Below are positions 36,707 through 46,385 of a DNA stretch of 64,000 nt, one piece after another. The DNA comes from Falsarthrobacter nasiphocae (GTDB taxonomy: Bacteria > Actinomycetota > Actinomycetes > Actinomycetales > Micrococcaceae). The position numbers and the translations under genes are program-made. The DNA is taken from contig NZ_JAVDUI010000001.1 in assembly GCF_031456275.1 (NCBI RefSeq), positions 496,001-560,000 of the forward strand. Direction: 5' to 3'. The notes beneath the pieces were generated by a model. That model saw only the letters and a list, made by a program, of their open reading frames with translations. It made no database searches and was not told the DNA's origin. The first letter of the stretch is position 1; each line of letters begins with the position of its first letter.

Positions 36707-38083
36707 CTAGAGAGCGTCGGAAACCCGCACGAGGCGGTGGTTGACGAACTCGTGCAGGCCGTTCTCCGCGAGCTCACGCCCGTAGCCGGAGCGCTTGACG
36801 CCGCCGAACGGCAGGCCCGCCGCGGTGGTGCCGTGTTCGTTGACGTAGACCATGCCGGCCTCGATGCGGCGGGCGGTGGCCTCGGCCTTCTCGAGGTCGT
36901 CGCTCCACACGGAGCCGCTCAGGCCGAACGGGGTGTCGTTGGCGAGCTCGATGGCTTCCTCGACGCTGCCCACCTTGTAGACCACGGCGACCGGCCCGAA
37001 GAGCTCCTCCTCGAACGCGCGCATCTCCCGGGTGATGCCCGTGATGACGGCGGGCTCGATGAACGCGCCCGGGCCGTCCACCACGGTGCCGCCCGTGTGG
37101 AACGTGGCGCCCTTCTCGCGAGCGTCCTCGAGCAGCTCCACGAGGCGGTCCCGCGCGTCAACCGAGGAGAGCGGGCCCATGTCGGTGCCGTCCTCCAGGG
37201 GGTTGCCGACCTTCAAGCCGGACACGTAGGACACGAGGCCCTCGACGAACTCGTCGTAGTGCTCCTCGAGCACGATCATGCGCTTCGGCGCGTTGCACGC
37301 CTGCCCGGCGTTCTCCATGCGGGCGAACCCGGCCGTCTCCGCGGTCTTGGCGATGTTGCCGCCAAGGACGATGAACGGGTCTGACCCGCCAAGCTCCAGG
37401 AGGGACTTGGTCAGGTTGCGTCCCGCGCCCTCGGCCACTGCCGAGCCAGCGCGCTCGCTGCCGGTCAGGGAGACGCCGGCGACGCGGGGGTCAGCGACGA
37501 GGTCCGCGATCTGCTGGTTTGTTGCATGGATCGTCTGGTACACACCCTGGGGCAGGCCTGCCTCACGGAGCATCGACTCGATGCGCTCGGCAGACGCCGC
37601 GCAGATCTCGGCGGGCTTGAGGAGGATCGTGTTGCCGAGCAGCAGGTTCGGCGCGACGAACCGCGCGACCTGGTAGTACGGGAAGTTCCACGGCATGACG
37701 CCGACGAGGGCACCCACCGGCTCCAGCTCGACGACGCTGCTGCGCGCCCCCTGCGGCCCCAGGTCCGTGGGGGCGAGGAGGTCCTCGGCGTTGTCTGCGT
37801 AGTAGGCGAAGATCTGGGCGCAGAGCTCGGCCTCCTCAACGCCCTGGTTGAGGGGCTTGCCCATCTCGCGGGCAGCGATCTCCGCGAGCTCCTTGGCCTG
37901 GTCCTTGAAGGCCTGCGCCGTCTTCGACAGGACGGCGACGCGGGTCTCCAAGGGCTCATCCCGCCACGAGGCGAAAGCCTTGTGGGCGGTATCCAGCGCG
38001 CCCTGAGCCTGCTCGTCCGTCAGGGTGGTCCATGTGTTCTCGACCTCGCCGGTGGCGGGGTTCTCGGTGCGGTAGTCAGACAT
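36707..38083 (-). CDS. NAD(P)-dependent aldehyde dehydrogenase, succinate-semialdehyde type
   Basis: 458 residues, ALDH superfamily, closest in style to GabD1 (ENPATGEVENTWTTLTDEQ start). Catalytic Cys263 in ENAGQACNAPKR, general base Glu230 in SLLELGGSDPFIVL, nucleotide-binding Lys in ILLKPAE, and EELFGPVAVVYKV. The family oxidises succinate semialdehyde or similar omega-oxo acids, feeding the TCA cycle. AAAGGA lies 7 nt before the ATG. No aminotransferase neighbour is present to fix the substrate. Confidence 0.92.
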   Translation of the reverse strand: MSDYRTENPATGEVENTWTTLTDEQAQGALDTAHKAFASWRDEPLETRVAVLSKTAQAFKDQAKELAEIAAREMGKPLNQGVEEAELCAQIFAYYADNAEDLLAPTDLGPQGARSSVVELEPVGALVGVMPWNFPYYQVARFVAPNLLLGNTILLKPAEICAASAERIESMLREAGLPQGVYQTIHATNQQIADLVADPRVAGVSLTGSERAGSAVAEGAGRNLTKSLLELGGSDPFIVLGGNIAKTAETAGFARMENAGQACNAPKRMIVLEEHYDEFVEGLVSYVSGLKVGNPLEDGTDMGPLSSVDARDRLVELLEDAREKGATFHTGGTVVDGPGAFIEPAVITGITREMRAFEEELFGPVAVVYKVGSVEEAIELANDTPFGLSGSVWSDDLEKAEATARRIEAGMVYVNEHGTTAAGLPFGGVKRSGYGRELAENGLHEFVNHRLVRVSDAL

Positions 38084-38260
38084 GACGGCATCCTTTCATG
38101 GAATGGCCGGCTCGTCCGCCGGGCGGGGCGGCGTGGCCAGCCGGGTCTCGGCCGGGCGGCGTGTGCCGCCTCCTGCCAGGTCTCAAGCATGTCAAACGGA
38201 CGTGGGAGCTTCCTGGGCATCGCCGGGGCGGAGGGGGTCGCTCGCGGCGCGGCGCCCCGG

Positions 38261-39112
38261 TTAGCCGCCAGGCGCGTCGTCGGCCGCTCCTGCTGACCCA
38301 GCCAGGTGCCACCCCGCGTCATCCCTCCGCGCGAGGCCCGTCGCCTCGAACGCCTCAAGCCAGCCGACCATGGGCCAGACGCCCCAACGCGCGTGGAAGA
38401 TGCGGGCGTTGACGAGGATGTCGGCCAGGTGCTCCACGGGCGGGCTGCTGACGGGGTGCCACTGGTGGAAAGCATGCGCCCCGCCCACCCACACGAGGTC
38501 CACGCCGGCCGCAAGCGCGAGGAACCCGAAGTCCGTGTCCTCGCCCCCATACCCCTGGTACCCCTCGTAGAACCCGCCGACTCGCTCGTAGACGGCGGGC
38601 GTGGCCGCGAAGGAGAGCGACCAGAACAGGGTGTACCCCTGACGGTTCTCCTCGCGCGCCCCGACGGTGACGAGCGTCCCGGCGGGCGGGTTTGGGCGCG
38701 CGGCGTGGGGGTGGACGGCGCGTCGCAGAGACTCAAGCGGCAGGCGCGTCTCGTCCTCCGTCAGGTAGGTGACGGGGCCGGCGAGGAGCGCGTCGGGGCG
38801 GGCGGATGCAGCGTCGCGGTAGCGCGCGAGGAGGTCGGTGCCAGGGATGCAGTCGGCGTCCAGGAAGACGACGAGGTCCGCCCCCGCCTCCGCTGCGGTC
38901 CGCGCCCCGAGGTTGCGGGCGGCGGCAAGCGGCACGCGCCCCGGTGTCCCGTCCGCGTGCGCGTGCGGCGTGATGCGGGGGTCCGCAAGGTCGACGACGA
39001 CGGGCAGGACCTCGTCCCCCTCAATCCCCGCGGACGCGGCAAGGCCCTCGTGCTGGCGCCGGACGCGATCGGCCCGGTCCTGGCTTGCGATGGTCACGAC
39101 GGCGATCTTCAT
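38261..39112 (-). CDS. Glycosyltransferase family 2 protein
   Basis: 283 residues, GT-A fold. N-terminal KIAVVTIASQDRADRVRRQ, metal-binding DADCIPGTDLL (D-x-D), and the acceptor loop GGFYEGYQGYGGEDTDFGFLA, where ED is the probable catalytic base region. Last gene of a three-gene minus-strand glycosyltransferase operon, overlapping the preceding gene by 4 bp. Likely adds a sugar to an extracellular polysaccharide, teichoic-acid-like polymer or glycolipid. Donor unknown. Confidence 0.88.
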   Translation of the reverse strand: MKIAVVTIASQDRADRVRRQHEGLAASAGIEGDEVLPVVVDLADPRITPHAHADGTPGRVPLAAARNLGARTAAEAGADLVVFLDADCIPGTDLLARYRDAASARPDALLAGPVTYLTEDETRLPLESLRRAVHPHAARPNPPAGTLVTVGAREENRQGYTLFWSLSFAATPAVYERVGGFYEGYQGYGGEDTDFGFLALAAGVDLVWVGGAHAFHQWHPVSSPPVEHLADILVNARIFHARWGVWPMVGWLEAFEATGLARRDDAGWHLAGSAGAADDAPGG

Positions 39113-40347
39113 GCGTGGCTCCCTGTGCCTGCGGCGCTGTGGGTCTCGTGGGCCCGGTCTGCCTGTGGTCTGTCATGCGACAAGAGTGTGTCCTGGATGA
39201 CGTGCGCGGCCCGCCTCGCGCCGCCGTCCGCGCGCCACGCGGACCAGGCGCCTCCCCCTGCCCGCTCGGCGCTCGCGAGGAGGGCGGGCCACTCGTCCGC
39301 GGCCGGCCAACCGTGGGCCGTGGGGATGCCGAGGGCGCCCAGCATCGCGGCAGTGGCGTCCTGCTCCCCGAACGCCCTCTCCTGCGCGAGGACCACGGCC
39401 GGCACGCGAAGCGCGGCGGCGTCCGCCACGCTGCCCAGGCCCGCATTGAGGACGACGACGGCGGCCGCCCGCATGAGCGCCGGGACGCTCGACGACCACT
39501 CCGCACCGGGCAGGCCCACGGCGCGCCACCGCCGCCCCGTCGCGGCGGCGGCCTGCTCGACGTCCCGCATCGTGGCGAGGGACCCGCCGCGCGATCCGAC
39601 GACGAGCACATCGAGGCCGCCCTCCGGGGCATGCGCCTCGATCGACGGCCCGACGCCGGATGAGAGTCGGCCTGGGGAGGGCGCGGTGGCGAGCGTCGCC
39701 CCGGGGGACGCGGCTGCGGCGGAGGGAGCGCCGCGGGAGTCCTCTGACTCGACAAGGCTCACGCCGCCCGTGAACACGGTCTTGCCTGCGAACGCCAGGG
39801 TGTGCGGGGCGGGGTGGGGGCCGAGGCTCGCGTCCGCAGCGCCCAGCGTGCGAGGGTCTTCCCGCTCGGCCCAGCCCACCGCGGCGGGGTCAGGAAACGG
39901 CGCGAGGATGGCCGTAGCTGCCCGGTAGGCCGTCTCATGCGGCGCGTCCGTGCGGGCCCCGGGCTGGGTGACCACGACCGTCCTCAGCCCGAGCAGCCGC
40001 GAGAAGATCGCCACCTCCGCCGAGACGTCCGTGACCATCCCGTCCAGCCGGCCCGCCCACTCGGCGATGACCCGCAGCCGGTCCCGGTTGCCCACGTGGC
40101 CGAGCGGGGCCCAGTGAAGCGCCCCGCCGGCGGTGGGGTCTGCCGCGGACGGCTCTGGCACTCCGGGCTCGGGCTCCCAGTCCCCCGGCAGCCGCACCCA
40201 CCGGACAGGCCCAGCGCCCGTGCTGATGGCCTCCGCTGGCTCAGCCAGGCTGGAGAACACGACGACCGGCGCCGCGAGCCACGGCGCCACTGCCCGGAGG
40301 CGCTGGACGTGCCCGCGCCCCTGGTGGTGGACGTACCAGCCGATCAC
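39109..40347 (-). CDS. GT-B glycosyltransferase (MurG/GT28-like C-terminal half)
   Basis: 412 residues. N-terminal VIGWYVHHQGRGHVQRLRAVAPWL matches UDP-glycosyltransferases of the GT28/GT1 kind (HGxGHxxR). The C-terminal nucleotide-binding half has LDVLVVGSRGGSL, VVLNAGLGSVADAAALRVPAVVLAQERAFGEQ, the N-AGxGS-x-A motif. A low-complexity Ala/Ser/Pro insert lies in the middle (SAAAASPGATLATAPSPG). GTG start with GAGG 8 nt upstream overlaps the upstream stop (GTGA). Middle gene of the operon. Confidence 0.8.
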   Translation of the reverse strand: MIGWYVHHQGRGHVQRLRAVAPWLAAPVVVFSSLAEPAEAISTGAGPVRWVRLPGDWEPEPGVPEPSAADPTAGGALHWAPLGHVGNRDRLRVIAEWAGRLDGMVTDVSAEVAIFSRLLGLRTVVVTQPGARTDAPHETAYRAATAILAPFPDPAAVGWAEREDPRTLGAADASLGPHPAPHTLAFAGKTVFTGGVSLVESEDSRGAPSAAAASPGATLATAPSPGRLSSGVGPSIEAHAPEGGLDVLVVGSRGGSLATMRDVEQAAAATGRRWRAVGLPGAEWSSSVPALMRAAAVVVLNAGLGSVADAAALRVPAVVLAQERAFGEQDATAAMLGALGIPTAHGWPAADEWPALLASAERAGGGAWSAWRADGGARRAAHVIQDTLLSHDRPQADRAHETHSAAGTGSHA

Positions 40348-42749
40348 GCGAGACCCTCGACGGCCTCGCACGCCCGCTCGTAGACGCCCTCGAGCCTGTC
40401 CATCGTGCGCTCGAACGAGAAGCGGCGCACTGCGTCATGTCTCGCAGCCCACCGCGCGGCCAGCGATTGCTCCGGGTCCCTGTAGGCGGGCAGCAGGTCC
40501 ACGAGGGCCTCGGCCATGCGAGCCGCAGAGATCGCGTCTCGCTCCGGGCACGGCACGTCTGCGGTCTCGTTGATCTCGCTGCCGAGCGGGTCCCGCCCCG
40601 CGCTCAGCGCGTCGTCGTCCCCTCCGCCTGCCCGCTCAGGGGTGGGGGCAGGATCCACGAGGGTGACGCCCCTCTGGCGCCCGAAAACCTCGCCGAGTCC
40701 TCCGCGCCGCAAGGCCACGACGGGCGTGCCGGAGGCGAGCGACTCCGCCGCCACGAGGCCGAACGGCTCATCCCACAGCGGCGTGATGAGCGAGCACGCG
40801 CTCGAGCCCACAAGCTCCGCGAGCTCCATCTGCCGCAGGGCCCCCACGTGCCGGATGACGGCGCCGGACGGGCGGCGGCCCAGGCGCGGCAGGATCTGCT
40901 CCCGGGCGTACTCCGAGTCTCCAATGGGCCCGGCGAGCGTCAGCGGGCAGCCGAGCGCCTCGGCCACGGCGATCGCGATGTGCGGGCCTTTCTCGGGGAC
41001 AATCCGCCCGAACCAGCACAGCTCGTCCCCGCCCGCGCCGAACACCCACGCCTTCGTGTCCACGCCGTTGCGCACGACCTCAGACTCCACGCCCTCGCTG
41101 TCCCAGGAGCGCTGCGTGTGCTCCGAGACGGCGACGACGGACGCCCAGCGCCGCGCGTCCTCAGTCAGCGCGGCGAACTCGGCCACCATCTCAGGCAGGG
41201 GCGGGGTGTGGACGGTCGTGACCATGGGCACCCCGAGGCGGCCGATCCACCGCAGCGGCTCCGGATGGAGGGTGTGATTGTGCACCACATCGAACCACTC
41301 AGGGTGCGCGGCGGCGAACTCCATGGCCCGGCTCATCGCAGCCTGCTCCAGCTCCCGGACCTCCGGCGGGAACCCCGCGTCCGTGACGGGAACGCCCTCG
41401 GGCCACGCGTACGGCGGGTAGACGAACTCGGACGGGGCTCCTTCGAGGAAGTCAGACCCCTCGGGCGCCGCGAGGAACACCTCGTGACCCCGGTGGCGCA
41501 GCTCCCGGACGAGCGTCCAGACGTGGGACTCGAGGCCGCCCTGGTGGGGCTGCCGCAGGGGGTGCCGGAAGGGCGCCAGGACGAGGACGCGCTTTCGCTC
41601 CGCCCGTCCCTCCGCCGCCCTCGGCCACACGGCCCGGCGGTAGAGCTCTCGGTGCTCGCGGCGGACGGCCTTGAGGGTGGACGTGAGCGTCTCCGCGTCG
41701 CACGGGGCCAGCTCCCCCGCCTCGCGCGCCTCCGCGAGCGCGGCTGCCGCCTCGCTCGGCTCGGCGAGGTCCGCCACGATGTTCAGCCCGGGCCTTTGAT
41801 CCCCGAAGTGCCCCGCGCGCGTCAGGAGCACGCGGGTGCCGAGGTCGTTCGCGAGCTCCAGGAGGCCCGAGTGCGTGCCGTGCCCGTAGGGCAGCACAAG
41901 CAGGTCGAGCGAGGCGACCCACGCGATGAGCTCCCCGTCCTCCAGGCGCCCGCGCTCCACGGCGGTGACGCGCTCCAGGAGCTCCACGGCGGCGAGCAGC
42001 TCGGCCGCAGCGGCCTCGCGCCCCGCGCGGAACCGCCCGTGGTGGAGGATCTCGAGGCGCCAGCCGGCGTCGTCGTCCACAGCCCGAGCCAGGGAGGCGA
42101 GGGCGGTGAGGTCAAGGTTGGGGCGGGCGTCCTTGACCAGCGCGCCCGCGCGGAGGGCGCGTCCCTCCTGGCCGACGACGGACGCTGGCGCGGTCCCGGA
42201 AGGCCGCTCCGCCGCGGGGCCACCCGTGGGGCCCAGCAGCTGCGCCACGAGGTCCGGCAGCGGGGCCGAGGCCGTGTGGAATTGGGGCGGGTGGGCGACG
42301 ACCACAGCGCGAACGCCCCACCGCTCGTGGATCTCCCGCGCCGCCCCGGGGGTGAGCGTGAGGACCTGGTCCGCCGCGCGGACGAGTGCCGCGAGCTTGG
42401 CCCGGTACGCGCCCTGCTCCTCGAGCGGCAGCTGCGGGTTCTCGAGGTCGTGGACCGTGACAAAGAGGGACTTGCCCACCCGAGCCAGGGCCCGGATGAA
42501 CGCCGTGATCTCCTCGAGCTCGAACCCCTCGAAGCCAAAGTGGACGTGGGCGACATCGAAACGGTCCGCGTTCCCCTCCACCCAGGCGCCGTTGAGGGCA
42601 AGCGAGGGGGCCCACGGCGAGCGCGGCTCGGCCGGGGGCCTGACCGAGTGCCGCACGTGCTCCACATGTCGAGAGCCGAGGACGGCCTCGATGTAGGGGT
42701 GGGACTCGGGAATGGTGACGACTCGGGGGCGAGAGTGCTTCGAGGGCAC
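40344..42749 (-). CDS. Double-domain GT-B (GT4-type) glycosyltransferase
   Basis: 801 residues, about twice one GT4 enzyme. The N-terminal half is a GT4-like domain (FDVAHVHFGFEGFELEEI, LFVTVHDLENPQLPLEEQ, WVASLDLLVLPYGHGTHSGLLELANDLG) that lacks the usual E-x7-E motif and may be degenerate or regulatory. The C-terminal half is complete: PLRQPHQGGLESHVWTLVREL, VVHNHTLHPEPLRW, CWFGRIVPEKGPHIAIAVAEAL, LWDEPFGLVAAESLASGTPVVA with the E-x7-E pair. GTG start has GAGGA 7 nt upstream. First gene of the operon, divergent from the WcbI-type gene. Confidence 0.87.
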   Translation of the reverse strand: MPSKHSRPRVVTIPESHPYIEAVLGSRHVEHVRHSVRPPAEPRSPWAPSLALNGAWVEGNADRFDVAHVHFGFEGFELEEITAFIRALARVGKSLFVTVHDLENPQLPLEEQGAYRAKLAALVRAADQVLTLTPGAAREIHERWGVRAVVVAHPPQFHTASAPLPDLVAQLLGPTGGPAAERPSGTAPASVVGQEGRALRAGALVKDARPNLDLTALASLARAVDDDAGWRLEILHHGRFRAGREAAAAELLAAVELLERVTAVERGRLEDGELIAWVASLDLLVLPYGHGTHSGLLELANDLGTRVLLTRAGHFGDQRPGLNIVADLAEPSEAAAALAEAREAGELAPCDAETLTSTLKAVRREHRELYRRAVWPRAAEGRAERKRVLVLAPFRHPLRQPHQGGLESHVWTLVRELRHRGHEVFLAAPEGSDFLEGAPSEFVYPPYAWPEGVPVTDAGFPPEVRELEQAAMSRAMEFAAAHPEWFDVVHNHTLHPEPLRWIGRLGVPMVTTVHTPPLPEMVAEFAALTEDARRWASVVAVSEHTQRSWDSEGVESEVVRNGVDTKAWVFGAGGDELCWFGRIVPEKGPHIAIAVAEALGCPLTLAGPIGDSEYAREQILPRLGRRPSGAVIRHVGALRQMELAELVGSSACSLITPLWDEPFGLVAAESLASGTPVVALRRGGLGEVFGRQRGVTLVDPAPTPERAGGGDDDALSAGRDPLGSEINETADVPCPERDAISAARMAEALVDLLPAYRDPEQSLAARWAARHDAVRRFSFERTMDRLEGVYERACEAVEGLA

Positions 42750-42864
42750 GCAAGGATCCTCTGCTCGGCGGCGTGGCGCCCTTGGCGGGCCACGTCCCGA
42801 ATTATGGCACGCGGGAAGACCGGTTAAGGCCCGCGCCCGGAGCGGACCTGGTTAGATGAGAGGC

Positions 42865-43851
42865 ATGGACCCCTTGGATGCCGCTCGGCGCCGCCACTTT
42901 GGACACTTCTACGGGCTGGACGGCCTGCCGGACGGGGACTCCCCCTTCGTCGTTGTCCACGGCAACTGCCAGGCGGGCTCGCTGCGGAGGCTCATCGAGG
43001 CCGCCGGGGCGCGGGCCGTGCGCATCCCTCCCGTCCACGAGCTCGCCCCGGACGACGTGCCCCTGCTCCACGCGCTCGTGGCACGGGCTGACGCGCTCGT
43101 GAGCCAGCCGGTGGCCGCCGGATACCACGACCTCCCCCTGGGAGTGTCCGACCTCGCGGCGCTCCTGCCCGCCGGGGCGCCGACGGTCCTCGTGCCCGTC
43201 CTGCGGTTCGCGGGGCACTTCCCGTTCCAGGTCACGGTCCGACCCTCGTTTGCCCCGTCTATTGACCCACCCCTTGTGCCGTACCACGATCTTCGGACGA
43301 TCATCGTGGCCAGCGAGTTTCCCCGCGAGCGCGCCTTCACCCCTGCCATGGCCGCCCGTTTCGAGGACCTCACCGACTCTGTGACAACCGAGGCAGTGCA
43401 GCGGGTGGCCGCCGCCTCCGTCGAGGCGATGGCCGTCCGGGAACGCCACCACGGCACGGTGGCGGTCTCCCCCGTCCTGGCCGGCGAGGTCAGGCTGCGG
43501 CGGACCCACCACACGCTCAACCACCCCACGAACGCGTTCTTCGAGAGCGCTGCCGTCCCCGTCATCGCGGCACTTGCGGAGGCGCTCGGCGGCGGGGCGG
43601 GCCTCGATCCCTCCCCCAGCGCGCCGGAGGCCGAGATGCTCGGCGGGATCCGCGCGCGGATCGAGCCCGTCGCGGAGCGCGCCTTCCCCGGCGCCGTCAC
43701 CGCCGGCCCCTGGACCGTGGGCGGTGAGCCCCTCGCCGACGACGCCCTCCGGGACGCCCAGCTCGCCTGGTACCGGGACAACCCGGGGTTCGTCGACGCC
43801 GGGCTGGCGCGCCACGCGGACACGCTCGCCCTGTTGGGCCTGCCGTGCTGA
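42865..43851 (+). CDS. WcbI-family polysaccharide biosynthesis protein (putative acetyltransferase)
   Basis: 328 residues from MDPLDAARRRHF. Key motif VVHGNCQAGSLRRLIEA (GNCQ at 33-36) is the WcbI signature; WcbI is required for Burkholderia capsule and has a novel SGNH-like fold that binds CoA. The end has WYRDNPGFVDAGLARHADTLALLG. An in-frame ATG nine bases upstream is possible. TTAGAT at 42852-42857 would place a leaderless start at 42865. Overlaps the next gene's start, so it is coupled to it. Confidence 0.82.
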   Translation: MDPLDAARRRHFGHFYGLDGLPDGDSPFVVVHGNCQAGSLRRLIEAAGARAVRIPPVHELAPDDVPLLHALVARADALVSQPVAAGYHDLPLGVSDLAALLPAGAPTVLVPVLRFAGHFPFQVTVRPSFAPSIDPPLVPYHDLRTIIVASEFPRERAFTPAMAARFEDLTDSVTTEAVQRVAAASVEAMAVRERHHGTVAVSPVLAGEVRLRRTHHTLNHPTNAFFESAAVPVIAALAEALGGGAGLDPSPSAPEAEMLGGIRARIEPVAERAFPGAVTAGPWTVGGEPLADDALRDAQLAWYRDNPGFVDAGLARHADTLALLGLPC

Positions 43852-46385
43852 GCGCGGGCCGGCCGGGCTGCGCCGCCCTCCCCCTCCACCTTGTCGTGGG
43901 GCCGCCGACACACGGGGTGGCGCTCTACGCCGCGCAGATGGCCGAGGCGCTCGGCGCCGAGATCCGCCGGGCCTCGACGCCCGAGGACGCGCTGCGCGCC
44001 GCCCACGAGATCCGGGACGCGGGCCTCGAGCGGGTCCATCTCCACGTCACTGACCACCTCTTCGGGCGCTCCCCGGCCGAGGCTGCGGAGAGCATCGAGG
44101 GGATCGCCGCCGTCGTCGGATCCCTCAGCCTGACGCTCCACGACATCCCCCAGGCGAGCGACGGCCCGCGCAACCTCCGCCGCCGCTCCGAGGCGTACGC
44201 CCGGATCATCCGGGCGGCGGACGCCGTGGTGCTCAACTCGCGGCACGAGAAGCGCCTCCTGCGGGAGGCCGGCATTCCCGCGGCGCCGCTGACGGGCGTC
44301 ATTCCCCTGCCGCTCGTCCCGGGCCCCCGCGCGGAGGGGGCGGCCGAGGGCGGCTCTGGCCCCGAGGCGGGGGCGCGCGGTGCGGCCTCAGCGCCCGAGG
44401 CCGCCGTCGCTGACGGGTCGTCAGCCGAGGCGGCGGCGCAGCGCGCGGGCCGTCCCGCGACTCTCGGCCTCTTCGGCTACATCTACCCCGGAAAGGGCCA
44501 CGCGGAGCTCATCGAGGCCGCCGCCCGGCAGGACCCGCCCGCGCGCGTCCTCGCCCTCGGCGCGGTGGCCACGGGCCACGACGAGCTCGTCCGCGAGCTC
44601 ACCGCCGCCGCCACGGCCCGCGGCGTGGACTTCGAGGTGACCGGGTTCATCGAGGACGCCGACCTCCCCGCCCAGCTGGAGCGCGTGGACGTGCCCGTGT
44701 GCTTCCACCGCCACTTCTCCGCCTCGGGCTCCCTCAACACGTGGATCTCGGCCGGCCGCCGCCCCCTCGCCCCAGACACGCGCTACACCCGCGAGATGGC
44801 GGACCTGCGCCCGGGGACGCTCACGCTCGTGCCAGACGAGGCGAGCCTCGCCGGGGCCGTCCGCCGCGCCCTTGCCGACCCAGCCTCGACCCGCCTGGCT
44901 CCCGGCTCCCTCCCGCACGGGCTCGCGGACGCGGCCGCCGAGTACGCCCGCTTCTTCGAGCGGGCGGCGGCCGGGGTGCCGCAGGCGAGCGTCGTCGTCC
45001 CCTACTACGACGACGGCACGTCCGCCGCCCCGGCCGAGCGTCTGCGTCTCATCCTCGACGCCATCAAGGGCCAAAGCGCGCGGGACCTCGACGTGGTGGT
45101 GGCCGACGACGGCTCCCCGCAGCCGCCCCACCTGCCCGGCTGGGCGCGGCTCGTGCGGCAAGAGGACCGCGGGTTCCGGGCGGCCGCTGCGCGCGGGCTC
45201 GGGGCGGACGCGGCGTGGGGCCAGACGCTCGTCTTCCTCGATGCCGACACGGTCCCGGACCCCGACTTCGTGGAACGCCTGACGGCGCCGCTGCTCACGG
45301 GCGAGGCCGACCTCGCCGTCGGCCGGCGAGACCACGCCTGGCTCACCGGGCCAGAGGCCGGCACGCCGCTCGACTCCCCTGCCTGGCTGCGAGACGCCTA
45401 CGCGCGGACCGAGAACCTCGCGGCCGCGGACGCACGGGCGTATCAGCTCGTCATTTCTGCCGTCTTGGCGGTTCGGCGGGACCTCTTCGAGGAGATCGGC
45501 GGGTTCGACGAGTCCCTCTCCGGCTACGGCGGCGAGGACTGGGAGCTCGCTCACCGCGCGTGGGAGGCCGGCGCACGCATGATCCACGTCCCCGAGGCCC
45601 GCGCGGTCCACGACGGCCCCGACTGGGGCGAGCGCGACGGCCGCAGCCACGAGCGCGCGAGGCGGGAGAAGAACGCCGAGACCCGCGCCCTCGCCGAGCG
45701 GATTCCGGCCGGGTGGACCCGGCCAGCGGGGGTGGTGTTCGCGCGGCCTGAACTGGCGGTGCGGTGTGCGGGCGGGGCCTGGGATGCGGACGACGGCGAT
45801 GCGCTCGCCGCGTGGATCGGCGCGCTCCTGGCCGTCCGGCCCGATGCTCGGGTGGAGCTCCCCGCCGGGGCCGGTCCCGCCGTGGCGGCCCTCTTCGCCG
45901 CCGACCCGCGCGTGGGCGTGGGCGAGGTCCGCGGCGCGGAGACGTCGGGCAGCGCCGCGGAGGAGGGCGGCACAGCGGCGCGGGCCGCCGGCGCCCGGTT
46001 CACGCTGGTGGTGTCGAGGCTGTTCGAGCCGGGCGTCCTGCCCGCGGCGATGGCCGCACTGGACGATGCCCCGGAGAACGGGGAGCTGGGAGGTGTGCGG
46101 CGGCGCGCCGTCGTCGTCATCCCGAGCGAACCCGCTCCTCAAGGCGCCGATGCCGCCCCGCAGGAGAAGGCCGGACCGCCGCCCCGGGTGGCCGCCCGGC
46201 TGACGAGCGCCCGCGCAGAGGCGCTGCGGGCGCGGGGGCTCGGCGACGAGGCCCGGCAGCCCGAGGCGGGCCCCGAGGCGGATGCCGAGGCAGGCCCCGA
46301 GGCGGATGCCGAGGCGGGCCTGGCGGTCGAGGCCGACGCGTTCCCCCGTCTCCCAGATCTCGAGCGCACCTGGGCCGGATGGTGA
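43845..46385 (+). CDS. Bifunctional GT-B/GT-A glycosyltransferase fusion
   Basis: 846 residues. The N-terminal ~370 residues are GT4-like (LHLVVGPPTHGVALYAAQMAEAL, LFGYIYPGKGHAELIEAAAR, FEVTGFIEDADLPAQL). Then comes a GT2 domain (ASVVVPYYDDGTSAAPAERLRLILDAI, VVADDGSP, DADTVPDPDF near 465, GGFDESLSGYGGEDWELAHRAWEAG). The last ~200 residues are Ala/Glu-rich and include a perfect-but-one 24-bp tandem repeat (PEADAEAG twice). GTG start overlaps the WcbI gene by 7 bp. A donor-and-acceptor two-step enzyme for surface glycan is likely. Confidence 0.85.
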   Translation: MLSAGRPGCAALPLHLVVGPPTHGVALYAAQMAEALGAEIRRASTPEDALRAAHEIRDAGLERVHLHVTDHLFGRSPAEAAESIEGIAAVVGSLSLTLHDIPQASDGPRNLRRRSEAYARIIRAADAVVLNSRHEKRLLREAGIPAAPLTGVIPLPLVPGPRAEGAAEGGSGPEAGARGAASAPEAAVADGSSAEAAAQRAGRPATLGLFGYIYPGKGHAELIEAAARQDPPARVLALGAVATGHDELVRELTAAATARGVDFEVTGFIEDADLPAQLERVDVPVCFHRHFSASGSLNTWISAGRRPLAPDTRYTREMADLRPGTLTLVPDEASLAGAVRRALADPASTRLAPGSLPHGLADAAAEYARFFERAAAGVPQASVVVPYYDDGTSAAPAERLRLILDAIKGQSARDLDVVVADDGSPQPPHLPGWARLVRQEDRGFRAAAARGLGADAAWGQTLVFLDADTVPDPDFVERLTAPLLTGEADLAVGRRDHAWLTGPEAGTPLDSPAWLRDAYARTENLAAADARAYQLVISAVLAVRRDLFEEIGGFDESLSGYGGEDWELAHRAWEAGARMIHVPEARAVHDGPDWGERDGRSHERARREKNAETRALAERIPAGWTRPAGVVFARPELAVRCAGGAWDADDGDALAAWIGALLAVRPDARVELPAGAGPAVAALFAADPRVGVGEVRGAETSGSAAEEGGTAARAAGARFTLVVSRLFEPGVLPAAMAALDDAPENGELGGVRRRAVVVIPSEPAPQGADAAPQEKAGPPPRVAARLTSARAEALRARGLGDEARQPEAGPEADAEAGPEADAEAGLAVEADAFPRLPDLERTWAGW
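46269..46316 (+). repeat. 24-bp in-frame tandem duplication inside the GT fusion gene
   Basis: Two head-to-tail 24-nt units differing only at the final base, encoding GPEADAEA twice. Likely slippage product in a disordered tail. Confidence 0.9.
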
